64,000 nucleotides of DNA, taken from Streptomyces sp. STR69 (GTDB taxonomy: Bacteria > Actinomycetota > Actinomycetes > Streptomycetales > Streptomycetaceae). The notes beneath the pieces are model-generated. The model ran no database searches and had not been told where the DNA came from. It worked only from the letters and a program-made list of their open reading frames with translations. Position numbers and translations under genes: made by a program. Below are positions 18,731 to 27,253 of this stretch, piece after piece (within the stretch, counting starts at the first letter, position 1; each line of letters opens with the position of its first letter). The stretch covers positions 236,203 to 300,202 of the forward strand of contig NZ_JALJRY010000011.1 in assembly GCF_024519455.1 (NCBI RefSeq), given 5' to 3'.

Positions 18731-19149
18731 CGCCATGCGCCCGCATGTTGTTCTTCTGCGAGCCCTTGGCGCAGTTCACCGGGATCGGTGATTCGACACC
18801 AACGAGCTGTTCGGGAGGCCCTGCTCGTATGCGCCGAGCACCTCGCGACCACCCAATCGGGACTCCCGTTCGGTCGACAAACCCCAAGATCGGCACGACA
18901 ACGGCTACTGACCTTGAGTCTTTTCCACCCTCGCTCCGAGGTGGACAGAGTGAAGACGGCCTGGACAAGCTCGGTGATCCGGGTGGTCGAGCACCACAGT
19001 TCTCGAAGAAGCCGCCATGCCTTGCGGGTGGCGCCGGCCGGCTCGACGAGTGCCGGATCTTCCCCCGTCGCCGACACCGAGGCGCAGGCTACAGAACCCG
19101 CCAAAACGGCACAGTCTCGAAAGTTCGAGTCATACGAAACTCGAACTTG
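18731..19149. other. Intergenic stretch without recognisable gene
   Basis: Open frames occur on both strands but none shows a family motif, a convincing start signal or consistent codon bias. Confidence 0.4.
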
Positions 19150-19484
19150 CAAGTCTTACGCTACCGGACATCCCCTGAACGGTCAGCTGGAGCAAATCAG
19201 GTGGCACGGTAAGAGGTTTGTGAGCGTGACGGATGTGAAGCCGCTGATCTGCCGCGATGCCAGAGGTGAGCTGTTCTCCACCATTGAGCCCGGCAAGGGT
19301 GAGCCCGGCCTGTGGAACGTCGAAGGTCCGCGGTGAGGTCACCGCGACGATGGTCTACGACGGGCAGCCGATATTCGACCATTTCAAGCGCGTCGACGAC
19401 ACGACCCTGATGGGGATCATGAATGGCAAGGAGTTCCCCGAAGACGGGCCCTTCTTCTGCTTCATCCTTGAGTACGCAGCCTGA
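19150..19484 (+). pseudogene. GXWXG/DUF4334-family protein remnant
   Basis: The first frame reads ATGHPLNGQLEQIRWHGKRF, the tail of the GXWXG domain. After a frame change near 19,330 comes GEVTATMVYDGQPIFDHFKR, then VDDTTLMGIMNGK, which is the DUF4334 domain ending normally at 19484. The N-terminal GxWxG motif itself is missing. Function of the family is unknown. Confidence 0.6.
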
Positions 19485-19560
19485 GCTTGCCTCCGAAGCT
19501 CCCCCCTCCACGCGCATGAAGGCATAGGTGAACATCGGGCGAGCTGCGGCTACGCCTACC

Positions 19561-19593
19561 CCGTCGCTCGGCCCACTGCGGGCCGAGCGACGG
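19561..19593. terminator. Strong stem-loop between the DUF4334 remnant and the SGNH hydrolase
   Basis: Perfect 14-bp stem (CCGTCGCTCGGCCC with its complement) around a 5-base loop. It sits 20 bp past the stop of the minus-strand SGNH hydrolase and 75 bp past the plus-strand remnant, so it can terminate transcription from both sides. Confidence 0.8.
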
Positions 19594-19612
19594 CATGCTT
19601 CGTGTCGTGTTC

Positions 19613-20509
19613 CTACCTATGAAGGGCGTGCTCGACCGCTGTCGCCTCGGCCTCGTGGCCCTGCGCGTTCGCGTGGACGGGGAATGCGGGGTGTACGGGA
19701 ACCAGGTCCTCTACCCAGCGTTCCGCGGCGGGTGCGCACATGTCGTGTCCGATGGTGGGGGTGTAGGTGTCCACGTAGGTGGCACCGGCTCGGCGGGCCT
19801 GGGTGGCCAGCATGGAGTTGAGGGTGAGCTCGCGGTCGCGCATCCAGGTGAAGTCGCCGGCGGCGAACGGCGCGGTCGCGCTCGTGCAGGAGCTTCCGTC
19901 GTCGGGGAAGAGGTCCACATAGCCCACGACGAGTACGCGGGCATGCGGGGCACGCTTCTTGATCCCGCGCAGCACCCGGGCGACCTTGGGCGCCGTCTGC
20001 TGGATCACCGCCTTGATCTGGTCGGTGCCTCCCGAGTTGTAGTGGGCCTTGCAGGGTGCTCCCGTCGGATCGGTGGCCCCGAGTGACGCGCACGTCCCGA
20101 TGATCGAGGTGAAGTCGATGTCATTGCCCCCGATGGTCAGGGTGACGAGCTTCGTCGAACGGTTGAGCGCGTCGAACTGGGGTGGCGCGGTGCCCTGAGG
20201 CGCCGTCATGTTCGCGGTCGTCGCGCTGGAGCAGCTGACATCGGTCAGTTTGTCGTCGAGCGCGGTGGCCACGAGCGACGGGTAGTTGTGGTTCGACCGA
20301 AGGCAGTTGGCGTCGACCTGGTCGGGGATCAGCGGCCCGGAGGCCGAGGAGTCCCCGAGTGCGACGTACGGCACGCCCTGTGTCCTGGTGTGCAGGGGGG
20401 AGGCGCTTCCCGCCGTGGCCGTTGCGACAACACAGGCCAGGGCCAGGAGGCCGCCTGCGGCAGCTCGGCGGCCCACCCTGCCCCTTCGCTGTGTCTGTTC
20501 TCTTTGCAT
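19613..20509 (-). CDS. Secreted SGNH/GDSL-type esterase or lipase
   Basis: 298 aa from the ATG at 20509, which has an AAGGG-type ribosome site; a GTG at 20539 would add ten residues. Signal peptide: basic start (RRGRVGRRAAAGG), hydrophobic core LLALACVVATAT, cleavage near GSASP. Catalytic blocks: GDSSASG (nucleophile Ser), GGNDIDF (oxyanion Asn) and a C-terminal VHPAFPVHANAQGH with the His. Six Cys in the mature part are placed as in Streptomyces SGNH lipases and probably form three disulfides. Transcribed alone; a strong terminator follows. Confidence 0.9.
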   Translation of the reverse strand: MQREQTQRRGRVGRRAAAGGLLALACVVATATAGSASPLHTRTQGVPYVALGDSSASGPLIPDQVDANCLRSNHNYPSLVATALDDKLTDVSCSSATTANMTAPQGTAPPQFDALNRSTKLVTLTIGGNDIDFTSIIGTCASLGATDPTGAPCKAHYNSGGTDQIKAVIQQTAPKVARVLRGIKKRAPHARVLVVGYVDLFPDDGSSCTSATAPFAAGDFTWMRDRELTLNSMLATQARRAGATYVDTYTPTIGHDMCAPAAERWVEDLVPVHPAFPVHANAQGHEAEATAVEHALHR

Positions 20510-20539
20510 CTTTCGCCCTTCGCCTTTCGTTTTCCGCAC

Positions 20540-20939
20540 GGTGACGGCGGCCCGACGGTGCTGCGCGATGCGGTGCAGTGCGGTGCGGATCCGCTGGGCA
20601 GCGACGACGGGCCGGTTGTTTCGCAGACAAGAGGGCAGCGACAGGGAGAAAGTTCGAAGCCTGCCCTGTGTCGATGATCACAAGGCGGAGTCGGTGCTCA
20701 GAGACCGATGAGAGTGACCTTGCCGATCCCGGCGCCTGACTCCAAGACACGGTGGTGCGTCGCCTGACCGGAAGCCTCCTTCCATTGTCGTTTCATGGCT
20801 TCGCGACCGGGCCTCCGGCCTTTGCGTCTGGCCTGGCCTCCCCCGCGGTGGAGAGCGCCGCCGGCTCCAGTTCGCGGGCAGCGGCGGTGTTGTTGTTGTG
20901 AAGAAGGGGATGTGGCCACCTTTTCCCGCCTCATGATGG
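20540..20939. other. Intergenic stretch, possible oxidoreductase tail
   Basis: No gene can be supported. The minus strand at about 20698-20760 encodes THHRVLESGAGIGKVTLIGL before a stop, which resembles the last residues of zinc-type alcohol dehydrogenase/quinone reductase proteins. It is too short to be sure. Confidence 0.3.
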
Positions 20940-21011
20940 TCTTTTCGGCGACCTTCTTGGCGAGGGAGGTGCTCCTGGGCCGACCCGAATACCTGCGGCA
21001 GCAGACCGAAC

Positions 21012-22155
21012 TACTGACCTTCAACGCGTGGTGTCGTGAGGGCTGACAGGTGGTGGTCCCGGCGGTAGGCCGTCTTCATGAGGTACACGCAGGGTGGCGG
21101 GCCGACTGCCGAGCGTCGGGCGTTTCGGGAGCGGCTTCGGGCAGAGGCGGCCGAGTGATTCGCGCGCGGTGACGACACCGCCGTTGTCGCTCATGACCTG
21201 CGGGTCGCTGTCCGCTCGGTGCAGCGCTGGCGCAGAGCGTGGGCCGAGGGTGGGACGCGGGCTCTTGCGTCGAAGGGACCGGCGTCTCTGCCTCTGCCGA
21301 GCGATGAGCTGTTCGCGGTCCTGGAGCGGGAGTTGGGCAAGTGCCCCCTCGCGCACGGCTGGGCCGACCAGGCCTGGACTCTGGTACGGATCAAGACCCT
21401 GATCGGGCGCCGGTTCCACAGGAGCTACACGATCCAGGGCGTCGCGGCCCTGCTCAAACGGCACGGCTGGACCTGCCGGCTCCCCGCCCGCCGGGCCCTG
21501 GAACGCGATGAGACAGCGGTGGCCGGCTGGGTGAAGGAGACCTGGCCGCACGTGGAATGACCGCGGCGGCGCCCGACGCCTGGCTGGTCTTCGAGGACAA
21601 GGCCGGCTTCTCGATGACACCGCCGACCGTCCGTACCTGGTCCCGCCGCGGCCGCACTCCCGTCGTGCGCGTACGGGGATGCTCCCGCCGACGCTTATCC
21701 GTCGCCGCCCTGGCCTGCCACAAGCCCGGTGAACGCTCCCGGCTGATCTACCGGCCCTGCCCGGACGCCCGGCCCGACGGACGTAAATGCTTCTCCTGGC
21801 AGGACTACCGCGACCTGATCCAGACCGCGCACCAGCAGCTCGGCAGCCCGATGGTGCTCGTGCGGGACAACCTGAACACTCATCTGACGGCCGGGATGCG
21901 CCGCTACCTCGCCGAACGGGACTGGCTCACCGTCTACCAACTCCCGCCCTGCTCAACCGACCTCAACCCGGTCGAAGGCATCTGGTCGGTACTGCGGCGC
22001 ACCACCACGGCCAACCGCGCCTTCGCCGACCCGCACGACCTGATCACCACCGTCCGGCGCGGCTTGCGCCAGCTCCAACACCGCCACGACGTCCTCGACG
22101 GCTGCCTCACCGGCACCGGCCTCACCATGACGACATTACGCATTCAAGGTCAGTA
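21012..22155 (+). mobile_element. IS630-family insertion sequence with intact ends
   Basis: Bounded by 17-bp inverted repeats TACTGACCTTCAACGCG (21012-21028) and the complement of TACTGACCTTGAATGCG (22139-22155), two mismatches. The outermost TA on each side is the target duplication usual for IS630/Tc1-mariner. Carries two overlapping frames, orfA and orfB. The orfB stop (TAA) is completed by the duplicated TA and the first flanking base. Confidence 0.88.
21078..21560 (+). pseudogene. IS630 OrfA (helix-turn-helix part), early stop
   Basis: Reads MRYTQGGGPTAERRAF... with TGA at codon 27 (21156-21158), then continues in frame as FARGDDTAVVAHDLRVAVRS and a winged helix (PLAHGWADQAWTLVRIKTLI), typical of the DNA-binding half. 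The stop falls where family members usually have Leu (EAAELFARG). Downstream re-initiation is possible but removes the first helix. Ends in an ATGA overlap with orfB. Confidence 0.75.
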
Positions 22156-22156
22156 A
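21557..22156 (+). CDS. IS630 OrfB, DDE transposase catalytic part
   Basis: 199 aa with the IS630/mariner catalytic residues: the first Asp region VFEDKAGFSM, the second in MVLVRDNLNTH, and the final acidic residue in STDLNPVEGIWSVL. OrfA and orfB are normally expressed by coupling or frameshifting. With orfA truncated, this copy probably cannot move by itself. The overlap and lack of decay suggest a fairly recent insertion. Confidence 0.85.
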   Translation: MTAAAPDAWLVFEDKAGFSMTPPTVRTWSRRGRTPVVRVRGCSRRRLSVAALACHKPGERSRLIYRPCPDARPDGRKCFSWQDYRDLIQTAHQQLGSPMVLVRDNLNTHLTAGMRRYLAERDWLTVYQLPPCSTDLNPVEGIWSVLRRTTTANRAFADPHDLITTVRRGLRQLQHRHDVLDGCLTGTGLTMTTLRIQGQ

Positions 22157-22265
22157 GCCTGCGCCAACTGGGCGTGGAGCGCATCGACCGCTGAACGGCC
22201 AGGGCTTCGGCGAAACCTTGACTTCCACATCTCTGTACGCCGAGATCAGCCCAGCCGCACAGGTC

Positions 22266-23021
22266 CTAGTGTCGGCTGCCCGCCCGCGCGGACAGGTAGG
22301 CGACGAGTTGGCGGGGCAGGACGCGACCGAGACCGACCATGGCCTTGTAGCGATTGTCGGGCACGCTCACCGGGACGCGCCTGCGGAAGTCGCGGATCGC
22401 ACTGTCGACGAGTTGGTCCGCGTCGATCCACAACGCGTCCGGAATCCCCGAGGTGTCCATGTCCGACCGCTTGTGGAACTCGGTGCGTACCCACCCGGGA
22501 CACAGGGCCATGACGTGGGCGCCGCTGCCGCCCACCTGTTGGCACGCGCTTTCGCTGAAGGTCACCACCCAGGCCTTGGACGCGCTGTACGTTCCGCGCG
22601 GGAAGAACGCCGCGACCGAGGCGACGTTGATGACGCCACCGCGTCCACGTTCCACCATGCCGGGCAGAGCAGTGCGGGTAAGTCGCAGTACGGCTTCGCA
22701 GTGCACCCGCAACATGGCCAGTTCCTCGGACAGTTCGGTGTCGAGGAAGTCACCGCGCTGGCCGAACCCGGCGTTGTTGACCACCAAGTCCACGTCGCGT
22801 GCGGCCCGTTGCTCCGCCGTCGCGAGGCCTGTCTCGGTGGCGAGGTCCGCGGAGAGGACCTCCACTCTCACAGCGTGGGCGGTCCGAAGTTTCTCGGCGG
22901 TCTGTTCGAGGCGCTCGGTGTCCCGGGCGAGCAGGACCAGGTCGAAGCCGTCAGCGGCGAGCCGCCGGACGAACGCGGCTCCGATTCCGGCCGTCGCTCC
23001 AGTGACCAAGGCTGTGGGCAT
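22266..23021 (-). CDS. Short-chain dehydrogenase/reductase
   Basis: 251 aa classical SDR. Cofactor motif TGATAGIGAAFVRRL, NNAGFG, active-site Ser in INVASVAAF and YSASK (Tyr/Lys). The pattern LARDTERLEQTAEKL suggests NADP preference by analogy with Arg-containing relatives. The C-terminal 50 residues (YKAMVGLGRVLPRQLVAYLS) resemble the DltE-like/acyl-chain SDR group. No operon partner: flanked by the IS630 copy and a remnant zone. Substrate unknown. Confidence 0.88.
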   Translation of the reverse strand: MPTALVTGATAGIGAAFVRRLAADGFDLVLLARDTERLEQTAEKLRTAHAVRVEVLSADLATETGLATAEQRAARDVDLVVNNAGFGQRGDFLDTELSEELAMLRVHCEAVLRLTRTALPGMVERGRGGVINVASVAAFFPRGTYSASKAWVVTFSESACQQVGGSGAHVMALCPGWVRTEFHKRSDMDTSGIPDALWIDADQLVDSAIRDFRRRVPVSVPDNRYKAMVGLGRVLPRQLVAYLSARAGSRH

Positions 23022-23039
23022 GACGGAAGCCTAGCGGCA

Positions 23040-23299
23040 GGGCTTGCCTAGCTGGTCAGTCGGGGGTGATCCGACGGCTGTGGCTGGTCTCCCTCGTGGT
23101 GGGCGAGATGTATGGCCTGCAGGAGCGAAGGGGATGTCTTCGCCAACACGCGGAGCCCCACCCCGACTCGGCAGGCCAGTGCGGACAGTGTTCGGGCTCG
23201 ATCGGCCTCATCGCGGCTCGGGCCCGCTCTGTCAGCCTGTGGTGAGACGCCCCGCTTTGTCTGGTCGGCCTAAGAGGGCACGACAGGAGAAACACCCCC
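23040..23299. other. Intergenic stretch without supported gene
   Basis: Start of a 1.2-kb remnant zone. Short open frames on both strands show no family motif. Confidence 0.4.
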
Positions 23300-23450
23300 T
23301 CATGACCAGCACCACGCCCGCCGGACCGACCCGGCGCCCCGGCCGAAGCGCCGCACTTTCAGCCCCGAGTACAAGCTGCGGGGCACGCCGACCGCCGACC
23401 GCCGACCGCCGACAACACAGAGTCACGAACCAGAGAGCTCGCTGATCGGC
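23300..23450 (+). pseudogene. IS3-family OrfA N-terminal remnant
   Basis: Begins MTSTTPAGPTRRP. One frame change later it reads RPKRRTFSPEYKL, the start of IS3-type OrfA proteins (helix-turn-helix half). It collapses after about 35 codons into a short tandem repeat. No OrfB follows. Confidence 0.5.
23387..23413 (+). repeat. 7-bp tandem repeat inside the IS3 remnant
   Basis: GCCGACC repeated 3.9 times. The unit is not a multiple of three, so copy-number change would shift frame; it lies in already dead coding sequence. Confidence 0.8.
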
Positions 23451-23689
23451 TGCACGGAAATCTTGGCTGAGCCACGATTCACCCGCCGCCGACAGTCGCC
23501 GCCCTGCGCCGTGCCGTCGGCGAAGGCGATTCTCGAAGACGTCTCCGGCTGCAGTTCCGGATGCTGTTGGCGATCTTCACTCGTTGAGGCTGCAGGGATG
23601 TCCTGATGCTGCTGCGCCGGTGGGAGCGGGGCAGTCCCGGCCGTCGGAGGAGTGGCCGCGGTGGCGATGGGCTCGGAGGGCGGGGCGGC

Positions 23690-23860
23690 TGATCCCGCTG
23701 CTGAACGCGTGGATGGCGCGGGCGAGCGATCCACGGGGCGCGACCGCGATGTGGGTGCGGGATCGGCTGGACGGCTTGTTCACGGAGGCTGAGTCCGCCG
23801 ACTCGTATGCGGCCGATGGGCCGCGTGACCTGTCTCCGGCCCGACTGGGTGGTGTCCCGC
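23690..23860 (+). pseudogene. IS1182-like transposase N-terminal remnant
   Basis: Plus frame contains ATAMWVRDRLDGLFTEAESA, then DSYAADGPRDLSPARL. This matches the 'LW.R.RLDGLF.DE.FA.WY..DGRRGLSPARLALV' N-terminal block of IS1182-like transposases. The catalytic region is absent. The remaining DNA to 24,218 has no recognisable gene. Confidence 0.55.
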
Positions 23861-24218
23861 CAGGTGAGGCAGCGGATCAAGGCGCCGGAATCCGCAGGTC
23901 ATCACCGCATCGGCGCGGATCGGGACCGCGCATGCCGCTGACGGCAGGTCAGCCGCTTGGCGACCCTGGTGCCCTGTCCCATGGGGCGGCCGACGCGCGG
24001 CCTACCGGAACGCGTCGAGCGAAGTCGCTCAGACCACGAAGCGGGACACGACCGAACGCAGGCTTCCGCCCGGCGCCACAACCACTTCCCCGGCACGACT
24101 ACCCACCCGTGTCCGGCGGCTCTGCCAGAGACTGACGGCCTGGAGACCACCAACAGAGCATCTGGAACCTCGGCGAGAGCCGCCTACAGGAATCGCCATC
24201 ACCGAAGCTGTCCTCGGG

Positions 24219-25346
24219 TCACACGAAGGTGGAGATCGGAGAGCCGAGCAGGCTGAGGTCGACCTCGATCCCGAGCCCAGGTCCTTTGGGGAGAACCCCG
24301 TAGCCGTTGTCCGAGTGCGGCTGGTGTCCCGCTACCCGCTCCAGAACCCAGTCGTTCATGAAGGACGCGGCGAAGAATGCCTCAGGAGCGGTGCTGCCCG
24401 CGAGGTGGGCGACAGCGGCGGTCGTGACGTCGCCACCCCAGGTGTCCTCGATCGTCATCCGGAGCCCGAGGGTCTCGCAGAGGTCGCGGATCTGCTTGGC
24501 CTTGGTGAGCCCTCCGACGCGCCCGATCTTGAGGTTGATCTGCTCCATCGCGTTCGCGGCATGAGCGCGTAGCAGCGCCGCGACATCCACGATGACCTCG
24601 TCGAGGACCATCGGCAGCGTCGTGCGCTCGCGTACGAGGAGGCACTCCTCGATCGTCGGGCACGGCTGCTCGTAGAGGACGTGGTCGAGGTCCTCCAGCA
24701 GACGGGCTGCGATCACCGCGTCCTGGCTCCGCCAGCCGCAGTTGGCGTCGGCGACGACGGTGTCGCCCTCACTCGCGCGCTCCGCGACCACCCGGACCCG
24801 TTCGGCGTCCTGGCGTGGATCGTCGCCGAGCTTCAACTGGAAGTTGTGGATGCCCTCGGAGCGCCGGTCCTCGACATACGCCGCCATCTCGTCGACCGGA
24901 CCCAGCGGAACGGCGTAGTACAGCGGGAAGCGGGTCTGTCGTTCTCCACCGAGCAGCGCGGCGACCGACAGACCGCTGTGCCGGCCGAGTGCGTCCCATG
25001 AGGCGATGTCGACCGCGGATTTCGCGTAGCCATGGCCCATCAAGGCGTCGTCCATCCGTGCGTTCAGACCGGAGTGGTCGGCAACGTCCTGGCCGATCAC
25101 CGCGGGGCCCAGGAGCTCCATGGCTGCGCGAGCACCGCCGCCGAACGCCGGCAGGTACGCCGGGCCGAGCGGGCAGACCTCGCCGAACCCCTCCGCACCG
25201 CCGGCCGTGATCACCCGCACGATGGTGCTGGGCAGCGAGGTGATCCGCCGGTCACCCGACATGATGTAGGTGCCGTGCGCGTAGTTGACGTCGTACCCGT
25301 AGATCTCGACGCGCTCGATGCGCGTCTCCTTCGACACCGCGTTCAC
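24219..25346 (-). CDS. Mandelate racemase/muconate-lactonizing (enolase superfamily) enzyme
   Basis: 375 aa. Enolase-superfamily layout: N-terminal capping domain, then barrel with the catalytic Lys in NFQLKLGDD, metal ligands Asp (VVADANCGW), Glu (LYEQPCP) and Asp (MVLDEVI), and the second Lys in INLKIGRVGG. The two-lysine pattern fits racemase/epimerase or dehydratase members. Close-looking groups include cis-3-hydroxy-L-proline dehydratases and proline-betaine or dipeptide epimerases. The nearby cyclodeaminase-family and ProC-like genes favour an imino-acid substrate, but that is inference. Last gene of a three-gene operon with ATGA overlaps. Confidence 0.87.
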   Translation of the reverse strand: MNAVSKETRIERVEIYGYDVNYAHGTYIMSGDRRITSLPSTIVRVITAGGAEGFGEVCPLGPAYLPAFGGGARAAMELLGPAVIGQDVADHSGLNARMDDALMGHGYAKSAVDIASWDALGRHSGLSVAALLGGERQTRFPLYYAVPLGPVDEMAAYVEDRRSEGIHNFQLKLGDDPRQDAERVRVVAERASEGDTVVADANCGWRSQDAVIAARLLEDLDHVLYEQPCPTIEECLLVRERTTLPMVLDEVIVDVAALLRAHAANAMEQINLKIGRVGGLTKAKQIRDLCETLGLRMTIEDTWGGDVTTAAVAHLAGSTAPEAFFAASFMNDWVLERVAGHQPHSDNGYGVLPKGPGLGIEVDLSLLGSPISTFV

Positions 25347-26626
25347 AGGTGCGCTCCTTCCGTGGAGTCGGTCGTTGCCGGTTCGCCGTCGGTGCTGTGC
25401 ACCAGATGACCGCGGCGGTACACGGACACCACCGCGGCGGAGTCGTTGAAGATGGTGGTGTCGCTCGGGTCCGCGCCGAGCAGGACGGCGTCGAAGACAT
25501 ATCCGGCAGCGATCCGTCCGTGAGTCCCACCGCGCTCACAGAGCTCCTGCCCGGTGCGCGTCGCGGCGAGCAGCGCCTCGGCCGCGGTCAGGCCCGCACG
25601 CCGTAGCGAGTCGATCTCGGAGAGGTTCATCCCGTGCTGGTCGCGGGTCATGAAGTCCGACCCCAGGGCGATCGGGACGCCGTAGCCCTTCGCGATCTCG
25701 ACGCACTTGCCGACGCTCGGTTCGAGTTCGAGCGCCTTGCGTGCGCTGACCGGCGGAAGACCGCCGTTCCGCGCTCGCTCGACCATCTGGTTCAGGACCG
25801 TGAGGGTCGGGACCAGGTAGCAGCCCGCCTCGGCCATGCTCGCCGCCTGTTCCTCGGTCAGGTTGACGCCGTGCTCGATCGACCGGACCCCGGCCCGGAC
25901 GGCATCGTCGATGCCCGGACCGGCGACCGCGTGCGCCATCACTCGGCGCCCCTTGCGACGTGCCTCTTCGACAGCGACCGAGATCTCCTCGTAGCCGAAC
26001 TGCGGGTGGTCCGGCTCGTCATGACCCGAAAGCACACCGCCGCTGATGGCGAGCTTGATCCAGTCGCCCCCCGCGCGGATGATCTGGCGCACCTTCCGCC
26101 GCATCTCGTCCGGGCCGTCGACCAGGCTGGACGGCATGCTGGGGAAGTCGGGGACGACGTAGCCCGCGGTGCAGTCGAGCCCGGGTCCGGCGAGGAACCC
26201 GTCGCCGTGGCCTCCGGTCTCGCTGAGCATGGTGCAGGAGATGAGCAGGTCGGGGCCGAGGACGACACCGGCGGCGATGGAGTCCCTGATCCCCGCATCG
26301 GCACCACCGGCGTCACGAGCGGTGGTGACGCCTGCCCGCAGCATGGCTTCGACGTTGCGACCGGCCTCGATCGCCCACCGGGTCACCGGCATCTCCATCA
26401 GTTCGAGCATGTCGAGGGAGAGGCTGGTGACGTGAGCGTGGCAGTCCACGATTCCCGGGATCAGCCAGCGACCGCGACCGTCGTGGTGCACCGCGTCGGC
26501 ATCGGCCGGGGCATTCGCGCCGACGTACGTGACGAGTCCGTCGCGTACGACCACGTCGACGGCGGCGGAGTCGAAGCTGCCGCCTTCGTCCAGAACGTGG
26601 ACGTCGTGGACGATCAGGCCGCTCAT
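25343..26626 (-). CDS. Metal-dependent amidohydrolase (COG1228-like)
   Basis: 427 aa from an ATG that overlaps the preceding stop (ATGA). TIM-barrel amidohydrolase motifs in order: PGIVDCHAHVTS (HxH), WIKLAISGGV (bridging Lys), MAHAVAGPGI and SIEHGVNL (His ligands) and ALGSDFM (catalytic Asp). Related enzymes hydrolyse imidazolonepropionate, Xaa-Pro dipeptides or other cyclic or peptide amides. Being co-transcribed with an enolase-superfamily enzyme, it may open or hydrolyse the same imported substrate. Cytoplasmic; no signal peptide. Confidence 0.87.
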   Translation of the reverse strand: MSGLIVHDVHVLDEGGSFDSAAVDVVVRDGLVTYVGANAPADADAVHHDGRGRWLIPGIVDCHAHVTSLSLDMLELMEMPVTRWAIEAGRNVEAMLRAGVTTARDAGGADAGIRDSIAAGVVLGPDLLISCTMLSETGGHGDGFLAGPGLDCTAGYVVPDFPSMPSSLVDGPDEMRRKVRQIIRAGGDWIKLAISGGVLSGHDEPDHPQFGYEEISVAVEEARRKGRRVMAHAVAGPGIDDAVRAGVRSIEHGVNLTEEQAASMAEAGCYLVPTLTVLNQMVERARNGGLPPVSARKALELEPSVGKCVEIAKGYGVPIALGSDFMTRDQHGMNLSEIDSLRRAGLTAAEALLAATRTGQELCERGGTHGRIAAGYVFDAVLLGADPSDTTIFNDSAAVVSVYRRGHLVHSTDGEPATTDSTEGAHL

Positions 26627-27078
26627 GCGCGCGGGTAGGCGTAGGTCCAGTCGGACTGATCCTGGATCACGAGGATCCGGGTGATCAGCCCGTTCTGGAT
26701 GTCCATCACCTGGGCGAACTCGCAGCTTTCGACTTCGGTGCCGGTCTTGATGAGCTGCCAGCCCTCTGTGGCGAGCATGACCACACGCGAACCGTCCTCG
26801 TTCGCGAGGTACTCGGGCTCGCTCTGGAACCCGCGCGCTTCCATGATCTCGTGCCACGGGGTCTCGTTGAAGAAGGCCCGCACCGCGCCTTTGCCGCGAC
26901 GCACCTCGCCCCACAGGAACATGTCCCCGGGTACCGCGAACCTCAGTTCCACGTCGTCACTCAGGCTGTCGAAGTAGACCTCCTGGTAGCCGGGTGCACG
27001 CTGGTCCCGGGGAAGTTCGAGGTAGGACATCGCGCGTCTGGCGATGGCGATGCTCTTGGAAGCAGGCGTCTCGGGCAT
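26623..27078 (-). CDS. SnoaL-like (NTF2-fold) protein
   Basis: 151 aa from the ATG at 27078, which has GGAG at good spacing; a longer frame reaches 27132 without a ribosome site. The alternating strand pattern, with VELRFAVPGDMFLWGEVRRG, KGAVRAFFNE and VMDIQNGLITRILVIQDQSD, fits the SnoaL/NTF2 fold ('D.V.ed.GkI..i..f.D'). The fold serves as small enzyme or ligand-binding protein; function here is unknown. First gene of the minus-strand operon divergent from the ProC-like gene. Confidence 0.65.
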   Translation of the reverse strand: MPETPASKSIAIARRAMSYLELPRDQRAPGYQEVYFDSLSDDVELRFAVPGDMFLWGEVRRGKGAVRAFFNETPWHEIMEARGFQSEPEYLANEDGSRVVMLATEGWQLIKTGTEVESCEFAQVMDIQNGLITRILVIQDQSDWTYAYPRA

Positions 27079-27176
27079 GTGACTCCGGATCCGGTCAGGG
27101 CGAAGCTCAGCGGGCGATCGGCGAACGCTCAAGCCCTTGCTGGCCGTTTGGAAAGTACGGGGATCATGGCATGCGG

Positions 27177-27214
27177 CTTTACATTTGACAAGGCCGATTT
27201 GTCGCGCCTAATCT
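27177..27214 (+). promoter_or_regulatory. Regulon promoter with dyad (site D), proC-like operon
   Basis: Dyad CTTTACATTTGACAAG (27177-27192), identical to site A, with -35 TTGACA (27185-27190) and -10 TAATCT (27209-27214) after 18 bp. Sits between divergent operons, so it could also affect the minus-strand amidohydrolase operon whose first start is ~100 bp away. Confidence 0.75.
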
Positions 27215-27253
27215 CGCCCTCCAGCAGGTGCCTGTCCATCCGAATGGAGCTCC

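Larger units (their letters stand above)
20940..22195 (+). pseudogene. Aldo/keto reductase fragment split by an IS630 insertion
   Basis: Left of the IS the plus strand reads GRPEYLRQQTE and right of it SLRQLGVERIDR. Removing the element and one TA copy rejoins them in frame as a continuous GRPEYL...TELSLRQLGVERID segment, which is the 'GRPEYLRQQ.E.SLRRLGVERIDL' block of aldo/keto reductases. Beyond these ~30 residues the sequence is not recognisable, so the gene was already partial or decayed on both sides. Confidence 0.7.

Noticed and set aside
20121..20750. Minus-strand frame overlapping the SGNH hydrolase
   Set aside because: Out-of-frame shadow of the hydrolase; Arg/Pro-rich and without motif.
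23056..23295. Minus-strand frame after the SDR gene (segments such as LRVLAKTSPSLLQAIHLAHH)
   Set aside because: Looks protein-like in one frame but is short, without start signal and not recognised as any family.
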